Below, piece after piece: positions 12,501-23,452 of a DNA stretch of 64,000 nucleotides. The notes under the pieces were generated by a model. That model was given only the letters and a program-made list of their open reading frames with translations. It had not been told where the DNA came from and ran no database searches. The position numbers and the translations under genes are program-made. The stretch comes from Haliclona indistincta (lineage: Eukaryota; Porifera; Demospongiae; Haplosclerida; Chalinidae): positions 7,315,672 through 7,379,671 of the forward strand of contig OZ024785.1 of the NCBI GenBank assembly GCA_964017065.1, in the 5' to 3' direction. How positions within the stretch are numbered: the first letter of the stretch is position 1; each line of letters opens with the position of its first letter.

Positions 12501-15500
12501 AGTGACACGTGTGTATAAAGCCTTTGTCTTTGTCAAAATAAATTGTGCTTGATGTTTCTAATAATAAATTGATAGAATTTGGATATCAGCCTTTTTTGAT
12601 TTTTAGAACATAGACAGTCAACTTGGCATGGGCCGGTTTACATCATAATACATATGTAATTGTGACTATTTCTCATCTGAAGACTAACATGCAGGGAATT
12701 TCCACATTACTATGACTCTCTTTCTCATAGACATAATTTGGTACACAAGTCTTGTCCCATATGTCTTTGCACTATTGGTGATTCTGTTTGTGGTAGCTAG
12801 CTAATAAACACTCTGTCATTCATTTTACTGAAGCTTTGAGCCCAGTACATCCTGTCCATTGGTCTGGCTGTAGGTTAGGGTGAGTAGGCGGGCTGGTCTA
12901 TCACCCACTCAACCTGCTTCCTGCCCTGCATCCTGCCTGTAGTCACCTTTAAGAACAACTTCGGCTGGACCCAAACTCAGTTGTGTAGTAGTAGTCACAG
13001 TTTTAGAGAGCTCTAGTGTGTAATTCCTGCTCTTCGCACTGTACTGCTGGTTATAATTTGACGGTGCTTACTTCCTGTTGGTGTGGTATTTAATAGCCTG
13101 CCGATTGATTCGTTGTGGTTTTGGAGCTATCAGGTACGTATGTACACTGCTTCTTCAGTATGACTCAAGTCATGATTCGTCCTTTGTGTAAGTCTTGCTG
13201 TTATGCTAACAGTAGAGGAAGCTTAGCTTGCTATGATATACACTGTGTGTGCATGATGGCATTGTATTGTGCAATGTTTAATAGTAGTGCTGTTGTTCCT
13301 AGTAGTTCAGGTCAGTGCTAGCTAGCTGCGAGTTGTGTATGCTATCTCTATCGTTGTTTGTAGTCTTCTAGTTTGCTTGACAAGGTGGTTTGCGCTCCTA
13401 CGGCTTTGATAAAAGCTGCAGCGAGATCAAAGCCAGTTCTGCCCATCGTGTCTGGACCGTTGATTGTATTCACAGCTTCGTTCCCGGTACCGCGCGCGGG
13501 TCGTATCGTACAAAACTCGCTGTCGCACGTACTTGCCGTCAAATTTTGCTCCACGAGATTTGCCTCGTTTCGCTGCTCAAGCAATGGCCTCTGTTCTTTC
13601 TGACTACCTTCTGCTGCCGCCTGGAGCGTTCTTGGATCACGGTAGACTAGGTCTCGGCGCTGTGGATATCGAGCGCATTGACGCCAAGGTGCCTCTAGCA
13701 AAGTGTACGTTCACTCACTCGTTGAAATCCTACGAGTGTTTCCTAGCTAGCTATCTTGCATGCCGCTTTGCACTGTAATCCAACACTGCTTTTTGTTGTG
13801 TATTCGTTTTCTGTTCCCTGTTATTTATCCAGCTCTCTTTCTCTCTCTTCTGCAGTGCCATTTGAACATCCAGTAACTGTTGGAGAGCCTAGCGGTGGTA
13901 TTGGCTCTGGACTGAACGAAGACATTGTTCAGAAATTCTTCCAACAGACCCACATTCCTCCTGGTAAATTTCACCTTTTGTTTTTGACTTGTTTCTCTGG
14001 TCGGGGCTCTGTAAACCACAGACACTAGTGCATTAGCTGTGTTTTGACAGTCTACTACAGGTTTAATGTGTTTTGGTTAAGCTTCTTTAGCATAATTTGC
14101 ATGTATTAGTTGTAACTTGTTGCAGCATAAACAAAGTGCAAGTGAGTGTGAGAAGATGAGTGTGGGTGTGCTAAAGCTGGCAGACAAGTGATTTAGTTTG
14201 ACCGGATGGAGATTAATGCTATCTCTCCTTTTGTGCCTACATAGACGTGTCCCAGTGGACAGAATCCCAGGTCATCCAGTGGGCTTCGTGGTGTGCTAGA
14301 GAGCTAGGCATTCCTCTGAATCCACAGCTGTTCCGTGGTATCATAGGAGCTCAGTTACTGTCCTTCACTCCTCAACAATTTGCTTCCATCGCAAAAGAGT
14401 GCGGTCCCATTCTTCAAGGCTTTCTGGACAGGATCAATCCAGGTAGGGAAGAGTGCTTCTGACAGTGGAGACCAAATTCATAATTCGCTGTCTCTTTTCT
14501 CTTCAGTTATATTTGGTTTCCCATTCCCTCCCACTGAGCTGTTCAACGATAGTCCACTGTTTGGTGGTCACACACTCATGGAATCCTCTCTAGCATTGAA
14601 CAGTCCACCAGGAGGTAAACAAACTCACACACGCACGTACAGACGTAGTACACACTTTCTAGGCAAATTGATTAAATTCTGTACCCCAATGTTGACTTGT
14701 AAGGTGCAACTTTTATGTCATCTTAAATTTCTACTACCAACAAATTTTCATGCCTATTATTACATACAGTATTACCCAATGCCTTGTCAACATGTGGGTG
14801 TAAAATGATCTCATTGAACTTTGCCCCTACAAAGTTATCTTGTGTTACAATACTATAATGAACTCCATGACCTGATTGCATGGTTCCAACTTGTCACACT
14901 CAACAACAAACTGCAGGCTGTGTAGTAATATTGTTTTTTTCCCTCTGACTCACTTAGGTCCGCCTGCCATATCAATCTCTAAGCCTGACCCTCGCATGAT
15001 GAGACTGGGAGAACCAATGATGCCTATACTCACAATGGCTCCTAACGGTGGTCACCTACGCCCTCCACCTCCTTACCATCGACCCTGTAAGTAGAGCACA
15101 CACTCAATAATTCTATCAATGCAATAGTAATGAATATTGTGAATTTATTTTCATCGCCTCTTCTCTCTCTCAGTGAGTCCCAGTGCTTCAGACCGGTCCA
15201 CTCCCTACTCCTCACCTACTGCTTCTCCTGTTCCCTCTCCTGCTGCCTCTCCTCTCCACTCACCAATGTACAGCCCTAGCCAGTCTCCCTGTCCTTCACC
15301 AACTCCAATACACAGAACACCTTCAGGTATGTCAACAGCACGAACGAACAGAGAGAAAGAGAGAGTGTGTTCTTTAAGTGTAACCAAACTTAGAATATTC
15401 TTCACTTTGTATACCTGTGACGCTTGTTTATTTCTTTACTGTTTAGGTTCTGGGCCTATTCAGTTGTGGCAGTTCTTATTGGAGTTGCTTACCGATCGTG

Positions 15501-15985
15501 ATTGTCAAAATTGTATTGCCTGGACCGGTCGAGAGTGGGAATTCAAGCTCATAGACCCGGAAGAAGTTGCTCGTAGATGGGGCTCTCGCAAGAACAAACC
15601 AAAGATGAACTACGAGAAATTGAGTCGTGGTCTACGTTATTACTACGATAAAAACATCATCCACAAGGTGCCCGGAAAGCGATATGTCTATCGATTTGTC
15701 TGTGATCTTGAGTCTATGCTCGGCATGTCTTTCGTTGAGCTACAACAACAGTTGAAAGGAGATAACTGTGACGGTGCCAAACCAATCAAGATCGAGCGCC
15801 AAAGAGGAATGGGTTTCGCACCAAACTGTGGCGGCATGTTCGGTTACCCACCCTCTCCCAACTTCAGCGGTGAAATGAACCTTCAAGCACTGCAGTTGAA
15901 TAGTCCCGTCCCTTCTCCATACTCCATGTCTCCTCTCTCAACCTCTCCAGTGCAAATGGGTCAATACATGCCAACAGACTACTGA
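1650..15985 (+). CDS. ETS1/2-like transcription factor with PNT and ETS domains (long isoform)
   Basis: Nine coding exons: 1650-1724, 9742-10240, 10430-10621, 13856-13963, 14245-14442, 14507-14614, 14958-15086, 15174-15326, 15447-15985. They sum to 2001 nt (666 aa) with every splice phase consistent. A Pointed/SAM domain lies at about residues 292-357 (starts [15 protein letters not shown]). The ETS domain starts at about residue 488 ([17 protein letters not shown]), with recognition helix [20 protein letters not shown] and wing [10 protein letters not shown]. These signatures are those of the ETS1/ETS2 subfamily, which binds GGAA sites in the nucleus. The N-terminal 290 residues are Ser/Pro-rich with no recognised domain; a Ser/Pro-rich linker ([14 protein letters not shown]) precedes the ETS domain and the tail is also Ser/Pro-rich. 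Intron 1 is 8 kb; most others are short. The ATG at 1650 is the first in frame in its exon; a more upstream start is possible. Confidence 0.88.
2243..2400. repeat. GA/GGGA-rich microsatellite
   Basis: Almost uninterrupted purines on the plus strand (GAGAGA runs mixed with GGGAGGGA) inside ETS intron 1. Long apparent reading frames on both strands here are artefacts of the repeat. Confidence 0.9.
3240..3301 (+). other. tRNA-like fragment (possible SINE head)
   Basis: The ends TGCCCTG and TAGGGCA can form a 7 bp acceptor-like stem, and GGTTTGAATCC resembles a tRNA B box (GGTTCGAATCC). The total of about 62 nt is too short for a normal tRNA and the T stem pairs poorly, so this is at best a degenerate tRNA-derived fragment. 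Confidence 0.25.
3549..3596. repeat. (TG)n microsatellite
   Basis: About 24 TG dinucleotides in ETS intron 1. Confidence 0.9.
6971..7900. repeat. 20 bp minisatellite, about 46 copies
   Basis: The unit ATCGTGTCGCTATAGAGTCC is repeated head to tail over 930 bp. Copies in the centre are nearly identical, with a C/T alternation at the end of the unit; copies at both edges are more diverged (ATCGTGTTGCTATGGAGTCT). It is intronic in the ETS1/2-like gene. Homogeneous in the middle and decayed at the edges is the usual pattern of unequal exchange or slippage. Confidence 0.97.
9298..9520. repeat. imperfect tandem duplication of about 110 bp
   Basis: Two diverged copies share CATTCAAGATAG or TATTCAAGATAG, followed by AGATACAA- and TTAGTTCACTA-like segments (first about 9298-9400, second about 9415-9520). 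Intronic; no coding potential. Confidence 0.6.
10622..13583 (+). other. intron region upstream of the internal ETS exon
   Basis: Intron 3 of the long ETS isoform. Apart from a CA-rich tract near 11087-11150 I find no recognisable element or exon. The part just upstream of 13584 would hold the proposed internal promoter. Confidence 0.45.
13584..15985 (+). CDS. alternative short isoform of the ETS1/2-like gene
   Basis: An exon at 13584-13704 begins with ATG ([14 protein letters not shown]) and ends at an AAGT|GTACGT donor with one leftover base. That is the same phase as the exon ending at 10621, so either can splice into 13856. Splicing from here gives 1356 nt (451 aa), keeping PNT and ETS but replacing the long Ser/Pro-rich N-terminus with about 40 new residues. 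Many ETS genes use internal promoters in this way. What is seen is the phase match, the ATG and the donor; the alternative promoter itself is inference. The exon could instead be cryptic, or an internal exon with an acceptor further upstream. Confidence 0.5.
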
Positions 15986-16752
15986 TAACACCACACCACA
16001 ATAGTAGCACACATTAGGTATTGCTAACTTAGCCGTCTAGTCATTGCTGTGTTATTTAATTTAATTCACTATCACTTGCTCCCTTGATACTCTCTGACAC
16101 TCTCTCTCCATCTCCACTACCTCCCATGCAATGTTCAACATGGAATGCTTGATCAAGCTTACAAGCTACCAAAATTAGTTTCTTTGGCATAATTTTATTT
16201 TATGGTTGTACTTCGTGTTCATTATTGCTATTTTTTCATCACCCACCCAATAATTGCAAACTTTTTTTGGTGACTCAGGTGAATTATGAGTTTTATTATT
16301 TTTTTGTAAAATAACCAATGACACAGCTCTCATGCATTCTTCTAGTGAAAAGTAAAACCTAATAAATTGTTATTCATAGCTAACAGCATCATGTCACGTG
16401 AGAACTTCTAGCGCCATTAAAGATCACGTGAGAATTTCCTTGCTCAAAGGAAGTAAACATTTTTGTCTCCCTAAGAGGAAGTGCCCCTCTTTTTAGCAGT
16501 TCTGCTTTCTCGCCGAGGAGAACACAACGTGGGACAGTTCTCAACCGAACGCTGAAAAAGTACGACAAGTCTAAAGGTTAGTTTGTACGAAGGATATAAG
16601 AGTTGTTACGTCATCTATTCTTCGATTTGTGGTTACCGATTCGCAACAACACAGGAAGACTGAAGGCCTAGCTGCCGGGACGAGCTGTTAACTCTGCTCC
16701 TACAACAAGAGACAACAGCGCTGCTGTTCACAGCCACTCCACCGCGCTTCGC
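15986..16752 (+). other. intergenic region between the two ETS genes
   Basis: This holds the 3' UTR of the first ETS gene and the 5' region of the second. CACGTG E-box hexamers occur at about 16396 and 16425, both in the context TCACGTGAGAA, about 330-360 bp before the second gene's ATG. Nothing else is recognisable. Confidence 0.4.
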
Positions 16753-18617
16753 ATGGACGGGAAGAAGGTGGAGGCCGTTACTTCCGCGGCTTCGAGAGGA
16801 AGTGGGCAAGCCTGCTCCGGTGAGTGTCGCCGCTGTCTGGCGCTTCCTCTGTAAGCGGCAGAAAAAATGAATTATGTTATGAGCTCTAACACGACTAACA
16901 AGCCATGCATGTCTTTCTCTTTCCCTCCCGCGCGCGTACATTACCCGGGGCTGTTTTGGCGCCAAGAGTGGCAGCCAAGTTATAGCTAAAAACCAGCTTT
17001 GTCTGTGGATCCTTGAGATTCTCAGGGATTTTGACACCTTTATTGGGTGTTGTATTTCTAATAATAATCCATTGAGTATATGTGTCTTGAGAATTACACT
17101 CCACTACAATGTATTCCCACAGACACGCCTGTGCTGCCAGCCACATCGCTTCCGACGCTTGCTCAGTCTCTTCAACAAGGACCACTGGCACTCAACTCGG
17201 AGATCCTCTCCTCGCTGATGGGTGTTGATGCTGCCAAGCTTCTTGGATCAGTGGCAGCTGCCTCTACACAGCAGCAGTCAACCACTACTACCACTACCCC
17301 ATCATCAGCTACTCCTCAGTCCCAGAGTGGTCAACAGCAGTCTCTCTTCCCCTGTGTAGTCTGCTATCCTGGTTCAAGCAACGTCTCTCTTGTGTGGTTA
17401 CCCATCGATCCTAGCGTGGCTGCCGCTGCTGCTCTTGGTCTTCCTCCTGGTGCAAGCCTGCCTTCATCCACTACTGCTCCTCCTTCATCTCCCTCTCTTC
17501 AGGCTTCCTCTGCAGCACCCAGTGTCACTGCTACCGCTCTCTCTAAACCCACTACCTCCTCTTCATCCGTTGATGCTGCTACTGCTACCTCTTCTGCCGC
17601 TGGGCAGCCCCCCACCAACCTATCTGCTGCCATTACTCAGAGCTATCTCCAACTGATCCAGCAGTTACAGCAACAACAACAGCTAGCAGCGCAGGCTACT
17701 CCTGTGAAAACAGATGCACCTACAGACAGCACCTCTCTCCTCCCGCCTGCCTCTTCCCTGTTTCCTCTCCCTCCAATCTCTTTCTCGACCTCGTCTGCCG
17801 ACATACTCACACAAGCTGTGTCTGGAAGCATCCCAGCCACTAGCAACTCCGGTCCTATGATTACTAGTGCTACCTGTAGTCTGCCCTTCTCTCTCAGCCC
17901 AAGGATTGCCATTGGTACAATGACAGGGAGCACGCAGTCACCATCAACTCCACACAGCTCGGGAGGTACGTAAAACTGGGGCATGTGATTGCATTATCTT
18001 TGCTTGTATCTGCTCTTGGGGAAACAAAGCTGTTCTGTGTGTACTTGATAATTCCCTTGTGTGTTGTTGAAGTGTTATGAATCTCTACAGTGTTATCAGT
18101 TAGTTAGTTTCATTATCTGTTTCTTTCAGGATCTCCACAGGTGGAGTTCCACACAGGCTCACAAGTTCAGTTGTGGCAGTTTCTGCTCGAGCTGCTGACA
18201 GACAGAGAGAGTCAGTCATGCATCAAGTGGACTAACAGACAAGAGTGGGAGTTTAAGATTGTCGATCCACCTGAGGTTGCTCGTCGATGGGGAGAGAGAA
18301 AGAACAAGCCAACCATGAACTACGAGAAACTGAGCCGAGGTCTTCGCTACTATTACGATAAGAACATCATCAAGAAAGTGCACAACCAGCGTTACGTGTA
18401 TCAGTTTGTGTGTGATCTGGAATCACTGCTGGGGCTCTCGTTCAATGAGCTGCAGAAAGCTCTGAGTACCGGTGGAGAGCATGCGACAGCCATCACCATC
18501 GAGAAGAAACTCAACGCGAACAAGAAGACTTCAGAGTTTAGTCGAACAACGCGTGAGAGTCACGTCACGTTTGCAATCCCCAAGACTGAAGACGCTATGG
18601 ACGACCATGGAGAGTAG
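16753..18617 (+). CDS. second ETS-domain transcription factor
   Basis: Three exons, 16753-16819, 17123-17965 and 18130-18617, sum to 1398 nt (465 aa) with matching phases. The large middle exon encodes a low-complexity Ser/Thr/Ala/Pro/Gln-rich region ([26 protein letters not shown]) with no PNT domain, as in a transactivation region. The last exon starts the ETS domain ([14 protein letters not shown]) with recognition helix [19 protein letters not shown] and wing [15 protein letters not shown]. The ETS domain is ETS1/2/ERG/GABP-like but differs from its upstream neighbour ([10 protein letters not shown] rather than KPKMNYEK), so the pair looks like an old tandem duplication with different N-termini. 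The protein ends about 95 residues after the domain. The gene's 3' end was copied several times downstream. Confidence 0.87.
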
Positions 18618-18922
18618 ACTAAACCTATGCAGTTGCTTATTTCTCAGAACTATCCTTTACATTCACTAAAATACACATTTTGCTAGTCTTTTCCACATTC
18701 TCTTAATTCTTTGTGTTGCAAATTTAATATGTTTTAGATCAGTTTGACCATTCTTCAATGGACATTATTGCGAGACAATAATGCTACTTGTAGCGTTCCA
18801 GACGGCTGGCGTCTTCTTTGTTTCCGTTGTACTATAATGTGGGTAGCGATTTACACGATTTGTTACAAAATACTGTCAAGCATGCTAGCGCTGTCTGTCA
18901 CCACTGTAAGAACGTACCAGCT

Positions 18923-19706
18923 ATGTGCAACACGCGTGTTTGCCTAGGTGTTTTCGAAATTTTTTGTCTAGTGATCTCCTACAACATCTTTATGGTGACT
19001 GTTTATCCATATTCGCACAGATTCTCATGCCCGTTTATCGTCGGAAATCTTTTTTCAATCCTTTCTGGTGATGAGCTGTCACCTGACGAGGCACAGTCCG
19101 CGTGCTCAGAGATGCGGCACAAGGAGCAGTTGAGGCGGCATCTATGGTTGCGTCTTTTTATTACTGACACTCCTACTGTTGACCAAGAGCCGACCACGTG
19201 CGTTTATCATTTAAGATCTCACAACATCACGTGTGGAGGAGGAAGAAGCACTAGTGGAGACAGTGGAATCACCTGTGACACAGATGTGACCAGAGGCTGG
19301 TATAACTTAACACCAGGAGTGTACAGATATCGTGAGTACAATAATAATAGTGTCTGATTATTTTTTGCTGCTACTTTTTACTGCAGAGAGCTACAGTCAT
19401 CTTCTTTTCCATCCGAACCCACTAGATGGTACCTATTGGGCTGAAAATGCTATGCTGCCACAACTTGGCTGCAAACAAAAGTCGTTCTACATGCTCCCGT
19501 CAGAACATATGGGCAGATTGAGTGGAATCTCTATCAAAAATACAGATTGCTACAATATTTTGACCAACTACATTTATGGGAAAGGACGCACATTCAACAC
19601 CTACAGATGTGTGCTGTGCATGCCAGGTACTACCACTTGTTTGTTGGGAGTAAAAAGAAAATTCACCAGCCACTACAATGCATCAGTCCTGGTGGCTGAT
19701 GAATAA
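18923..19706 (+). CDS. family A member A1, unrecognised cysteine-rich secreted or membrane protein
   Basis: Two exons, 18923-19331 and 19387-19706, with a 55 bp intron (C|GTGAGT, CTGCAG|AG), give 242 aa. Start ATGTGCAACACGCG is chosen because the same ATG is conserved in A2 and A3 and no in-frame upstream ATG is shared. Residues about 7-28 are hydrophobic (GVFEIFCLVISYNIF), so a signal peptide or signal anchor is likely. The conserved part has paired motifs YHLRSHNITCGGG, GITCDTDVTRGWYNL, DGTYWAENA, GCKQK and YRCVLCMPGTTTC, with several NxS/T sites. I recognise no known domain. It lies about 300 bp downstream of the second ETS gene on the same strand, and paralogues follow. Confidence 0.65.
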
Positions 19707-20387
19707 CACTAACCTCTGCTTTATCACTGACCTCTTATTGCTGACAAATTGTGTACTTACTATACTTTGTTGAATTCAAATTATTACAAATAATTTATTA
19801 TCTGAGAACAACTGGACAATGATTATTATATTAGTGTTTGGGTAATGAACTCTAGCATTGTGTTGAGGAACACACCAACAAAAGTGTGTTGAATGACAGG
19901 TCTTGGACTCACTTAGGTGGTTGCAAAGAGGACACAATCGATTAAGAGCAACTTTATCTAACAGTCTAAAGATTTAGAGTTCACTGCATGGTTGTGTAGT
20001 GAGTTACCTTGCAGCTGAGCTTTTTATAGCTTATAATGGCAAGTACCACCACTTTTGTCACAATGAACTACCATTAGCTAAGAAGTTTTTCCAGACAAGT
20101 GCATGTCTGACACACATTCCACTTCGCATATAGCTAGTGCATGGTGCAAAACAGAACTGGAGACAAAATGTCTGTTACTGAATTTTGATTGTGCTCCTTA
20201 TACAACTTTGATCTGAGAGAATTTGCTGAGATTTATGCTGTAACGCAGGTTCATCATACCATTTATCATACTCCACCCACCTTGCACAGAAGTTGATAGT
20301 ACACCAGCAATAGCAGCTAAAATAATGCTCTTCCAAGATCAACTCAACAAGCTCACTTATGCACACACACAGCATGTGCACGAAAGA

Positions 20388-20540
20388 CGCTATGGACGAC
20401 CATGGAGAGTAGACCAAACCTATTGCAGTCGCTTATGTCTCAAAACTATCCTTTAAATTCACTAAAATACACATTTTGCTAGTCTTTTCCACATTCTCTT
20501 AATCCTTTGTGTTGCAAATTTAGATCAGTTTGACTCAGGT
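20388..20540 (+). repeat. truncated copy of the ETS gene 3' end
   Basis: Sequence beginning ACGCTATGGACGACCATGG, then GAGAGTAGAC, matches the last codons, stop and 3' UTR of the second ETS gene (18593-18730), including the downstream ACACATTTTGCTAGTC. It carries no ETS domain, so it is only a breakpoint footprint of local duplication. Confidence 0.85.
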
Positions 20541-21530
20541 TTGACTATTCTTCAATGGACATAAGCTAATATTCAAATATTTGATAAGAATTACGAGTCA
20601 TGCCACCTGTGAATTAAATTTTATTTAAAGAGACTTACTTGGTTGGTATGATAATGCTATGCTCGACAAATTAAAATGGCATTGAGAGAAATGTTGCATC
20701 ATGATCAGAATAGTAGATGCCGACTATATCCACAACGAAGCTTTCTGATGGTTCCAGTAAATATGGTCTACCCCATCAATATGAATGGAAACAATGCTGG
20801 ATATTTTTGTAGTGTACACAGAATGCAAGTACAATAAACATGAGCTCTTGTTAGTAGTGGGTTCTCGCATTAACACGTCTTAATATTAGCTTTTTAACAT
20901 GTATTCATCCATCAGCATGACTTTTGCAAGCACTATTCAAGATGCTGCCCGAACACTGACGGCCCGCGTGGAAATGTATTAGGGCATTTGCTCACTTGAG
21001 CTGTTTCCAATCCTTGTACAGGATTGGAAACAGCTCAAGTGAGCAAATTGGAAACAGAATGTATTATTTTATTTATGATAACAGCCACAGACGACTGATG
21101 CATTTTGGACAAATTTAAAAAAAAAACGCCTTTCACGGATCAAGGATAGCAGCACCCACCTATCACCGATTAACCCCGGGGACGAACCCTGGAAGGTATG
21201 GCAGACTGCTATCAGAGCCAACAACTCAGGCGGCTGTGTGCCGCCAGCCGCCTTCACAGTCATTAATGGGGAGGACACACTGATCCCAGGCGCTGATCAC
21301 TGATCCCAGGATTCACACTGATCCCAGGCGCTCCTTCTTGCGAAGGGTGTGAACCCACGACTCTGATAGCCAACCTTATTTATACCATAGAATTGAGAGT
21401 TCCTGGCTGGCTTCCTGCCACTAGTGGGCTACGCATTGTCGGAAATACGGGCCGTATATGTATGGCGGGCATTGAGAGGACCAAGAAAACGAATCGCATT
21501 ATGTACCGAGAAGCCCCTCGCGCGAGAGTC
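20541..21530. other. spacer with a perfect hairpin and unclassified repeats
   Basis: No coding sequence seen. It includes the hairpin listed separately and, at about 21270-21330, three copies of CACTGATCCCAGG. Sequence at 21340-21370 has a tRNA B-box-like GGTGTGAACCC, hinting at SINE-derived material, but I cannot show a full element. Confidence 0.4.
20987..21047. repeat. perfect 27 bp inverted repeat with 7 nt loop
   Basis: TTTGCTCACTTGAGCTGTTT continues to position 21013 and is followed by loop TTGTACA and an exact reverse complement at 21021-21047. The transcript would form a perfect hairpin. It is probably part of a mobile-element remnant or a recent inverted duplication. Confidence 0.95.
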
Positions 21531-21690
21531 ACGACCATGGAGAGTAGACCAAACCCATTGCAGTCGCTTATTTCTCAGAACTATCCTTTAAACTAAAATA
21601 CACATTTTGCTAGTCTTTTCCACATTCTCTTAATCCTTTGTGTCGCAAATATAGATCAGTGTGCAACATGCAAAGGTCTGTATTCTTCAA
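21531..21690 (+). repeat. second truncated copy of the ETS gene 3' end
   Basis: Starting ACGACCATGGAGAGTAGACC, it again matches the terminal codons and 3' UTR of the second ETS gene. It immediately precedes the A2 gene, just as the true ETS 3' end precedes A1. Confidence 0.85.
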
Positions 21691-21872
21691 TGAACATTAT
21701 TGCGAGACAATAATGCTACTTGTAGCGTTCCATACGGCTGGCGTCTTCTTTGTGTCCACTGTACTATGTGGTTAGCGATTTACACGATTTGTTAAAAATA
21801 AAAATGTGAAAGGCTAAAAATACAGTCAAGCATGCTAGCGCTGTCTATCATCACTGTAAGAACGTACCAGCT

Positions 21873-22685
21873 ATGTGCAACACGCGTGGTTTCCTAGCTG
21901 CTTTCGAATTTTTTTGTCTAGTGATCTTATACAACGTTATCTTTGTGACGATTACTTATCCACTTAGCTACAGATTCTTATGCCCGTTTTACGTTGTAAA
22001 TACTTATTCAATCCTTGCTGGTGTTGAGCTGTCACCTGATCAGGCACAGTGTAAGTGCTCAGAGATGCAGGAGTCGAGGCGGCATCCATGGTCGCGTCTT
22101 TTTAGCACTAACACTCCTGCTGTTGACCAGGAGCCGACCACGTGTCTTCACCATTTAAGATCTCACAACATCACGTGTGGAGGAGGAAGAAGCACTAGTG
22201 GAATCACGTGTGGAGGAGGAAGAAGCACTAGTGGAGACAGTGGAATCACCTGTGACACAGATGTGACTAGAGGCTGGTATAACTTAACACCAGGAGTGTA
22301 CAGATATCGTGAGTACAGTAATTGATAATAAGTGTCTGATTATTTTTTGCTGCTACTTTTTACTGTAGAGAGCTACAGTCATCTTCTTTTCCATCCGAGC
22401 CCACTAGATGGTACCTATTGGGCTGAAAATGCTATGGTGCCGCAACTTGGCTGCAAACAAAAGTTGTTCTACATGCTCCCGTCAGAACATATCGGCAGAT
22501 TGAGTGGAATCTCGATCAAAAATACAGATTGCTACAATAATTTGACCAACTACATTTATGGGAAAGGAGGCACATTTAACACCTACAGATGTGTGCTGTG
22601 CATGCCAGGTACTACCACTTGCTTGTTGGGAATAAAACAATTCTCCAGCCACTACAATGCATCGGTCCTGGTGGCTGATGACTGA
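21873..22685 (+). CDS. family A member A2
   Basis: Exons 21873-22308 and 22369-22685 give 250 aa with intact phase. It is closely similar to A1 and A3 throughout, including intron position and phase (C|GTGAGT, TGTAG|AG), the N-terminal hydrophobic stretch and the Cys motifs. It differs by an in-frame tandem duplication in exon 1 in which the ITCGGGRSTSG block occurs twice (about 22172-22230). The second exon is nearly identical to those of A1 and A3, which suggests recent duplication or conversion. Function unknown. Confidence 0.65.
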
Positions 22686-23452
22686 GTAACACTAACCTCT
22701 GCTTTATCACTATGACCTCTTATTGCTTACATAATTATTATGCATATGCTACTTTGTCGAATTCACAAATTTAATCTGAGAATAACTGGACAATGATTAT
22801 TACAGTAGTGTTTGGTAATGAACTCTTGATATCACAGCATTGTGTTGAGGAACAGAAGTGTGTTGAATGACAGGTCTTGGACGTACTGTAGTGGTTGCAA
22901 AGAGGACATGACTAAGAGCGACTTGATCTAACAGTCTAAAGATTTAGTGTAGTGAGTCACCTTGCAGCTGAGCTTTTTATAGCTCATAGTGGTAATTAGC
23001 ACCACTTATGTCACCAATGAACTACTATTAGCCAAGAAGTTTTTTTCCAGACAAGTGTCAGACAAACATTCCACTTCACATAGCTAGTGCGTGGTGTAAA
23101 ACAAAACTGGATAGTGTAAAATGTCTGTTACTGAATTTGATTGTAAATGCCTGATCTTTTTACCAAACTTTGATGTGAGAGAACTTGCTGAGATTTATGT
23201 CGTAACGCAGGTCCATCATAGCATTTATCATACTCCACCCACCTTGCACAGAAGCACCAGGAATAGCAGCTAAGATAATGCTCTTCCAAACTCAACAAGC
23301 TCACTTGTGCACACACAGCACGAACTAGACAACCACATTAAGACCAAAGACACTATGGACGACCGAATAGATAAATACTTTTCATATTCTTAACAATGAA
23401 ACTTGTTTTTGTTTGAATTCTTTGTGACATGAATGATTTGGGTGGGGAGTCA

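Noticed and set aside
13348..13701. 117-residue minus-strand frame opposite the internal ETS exon
   Set aside because: It overlaps the plus-strand exon antisense, has no recognisable domain, and the plus-strand exon has a matching splice phase.
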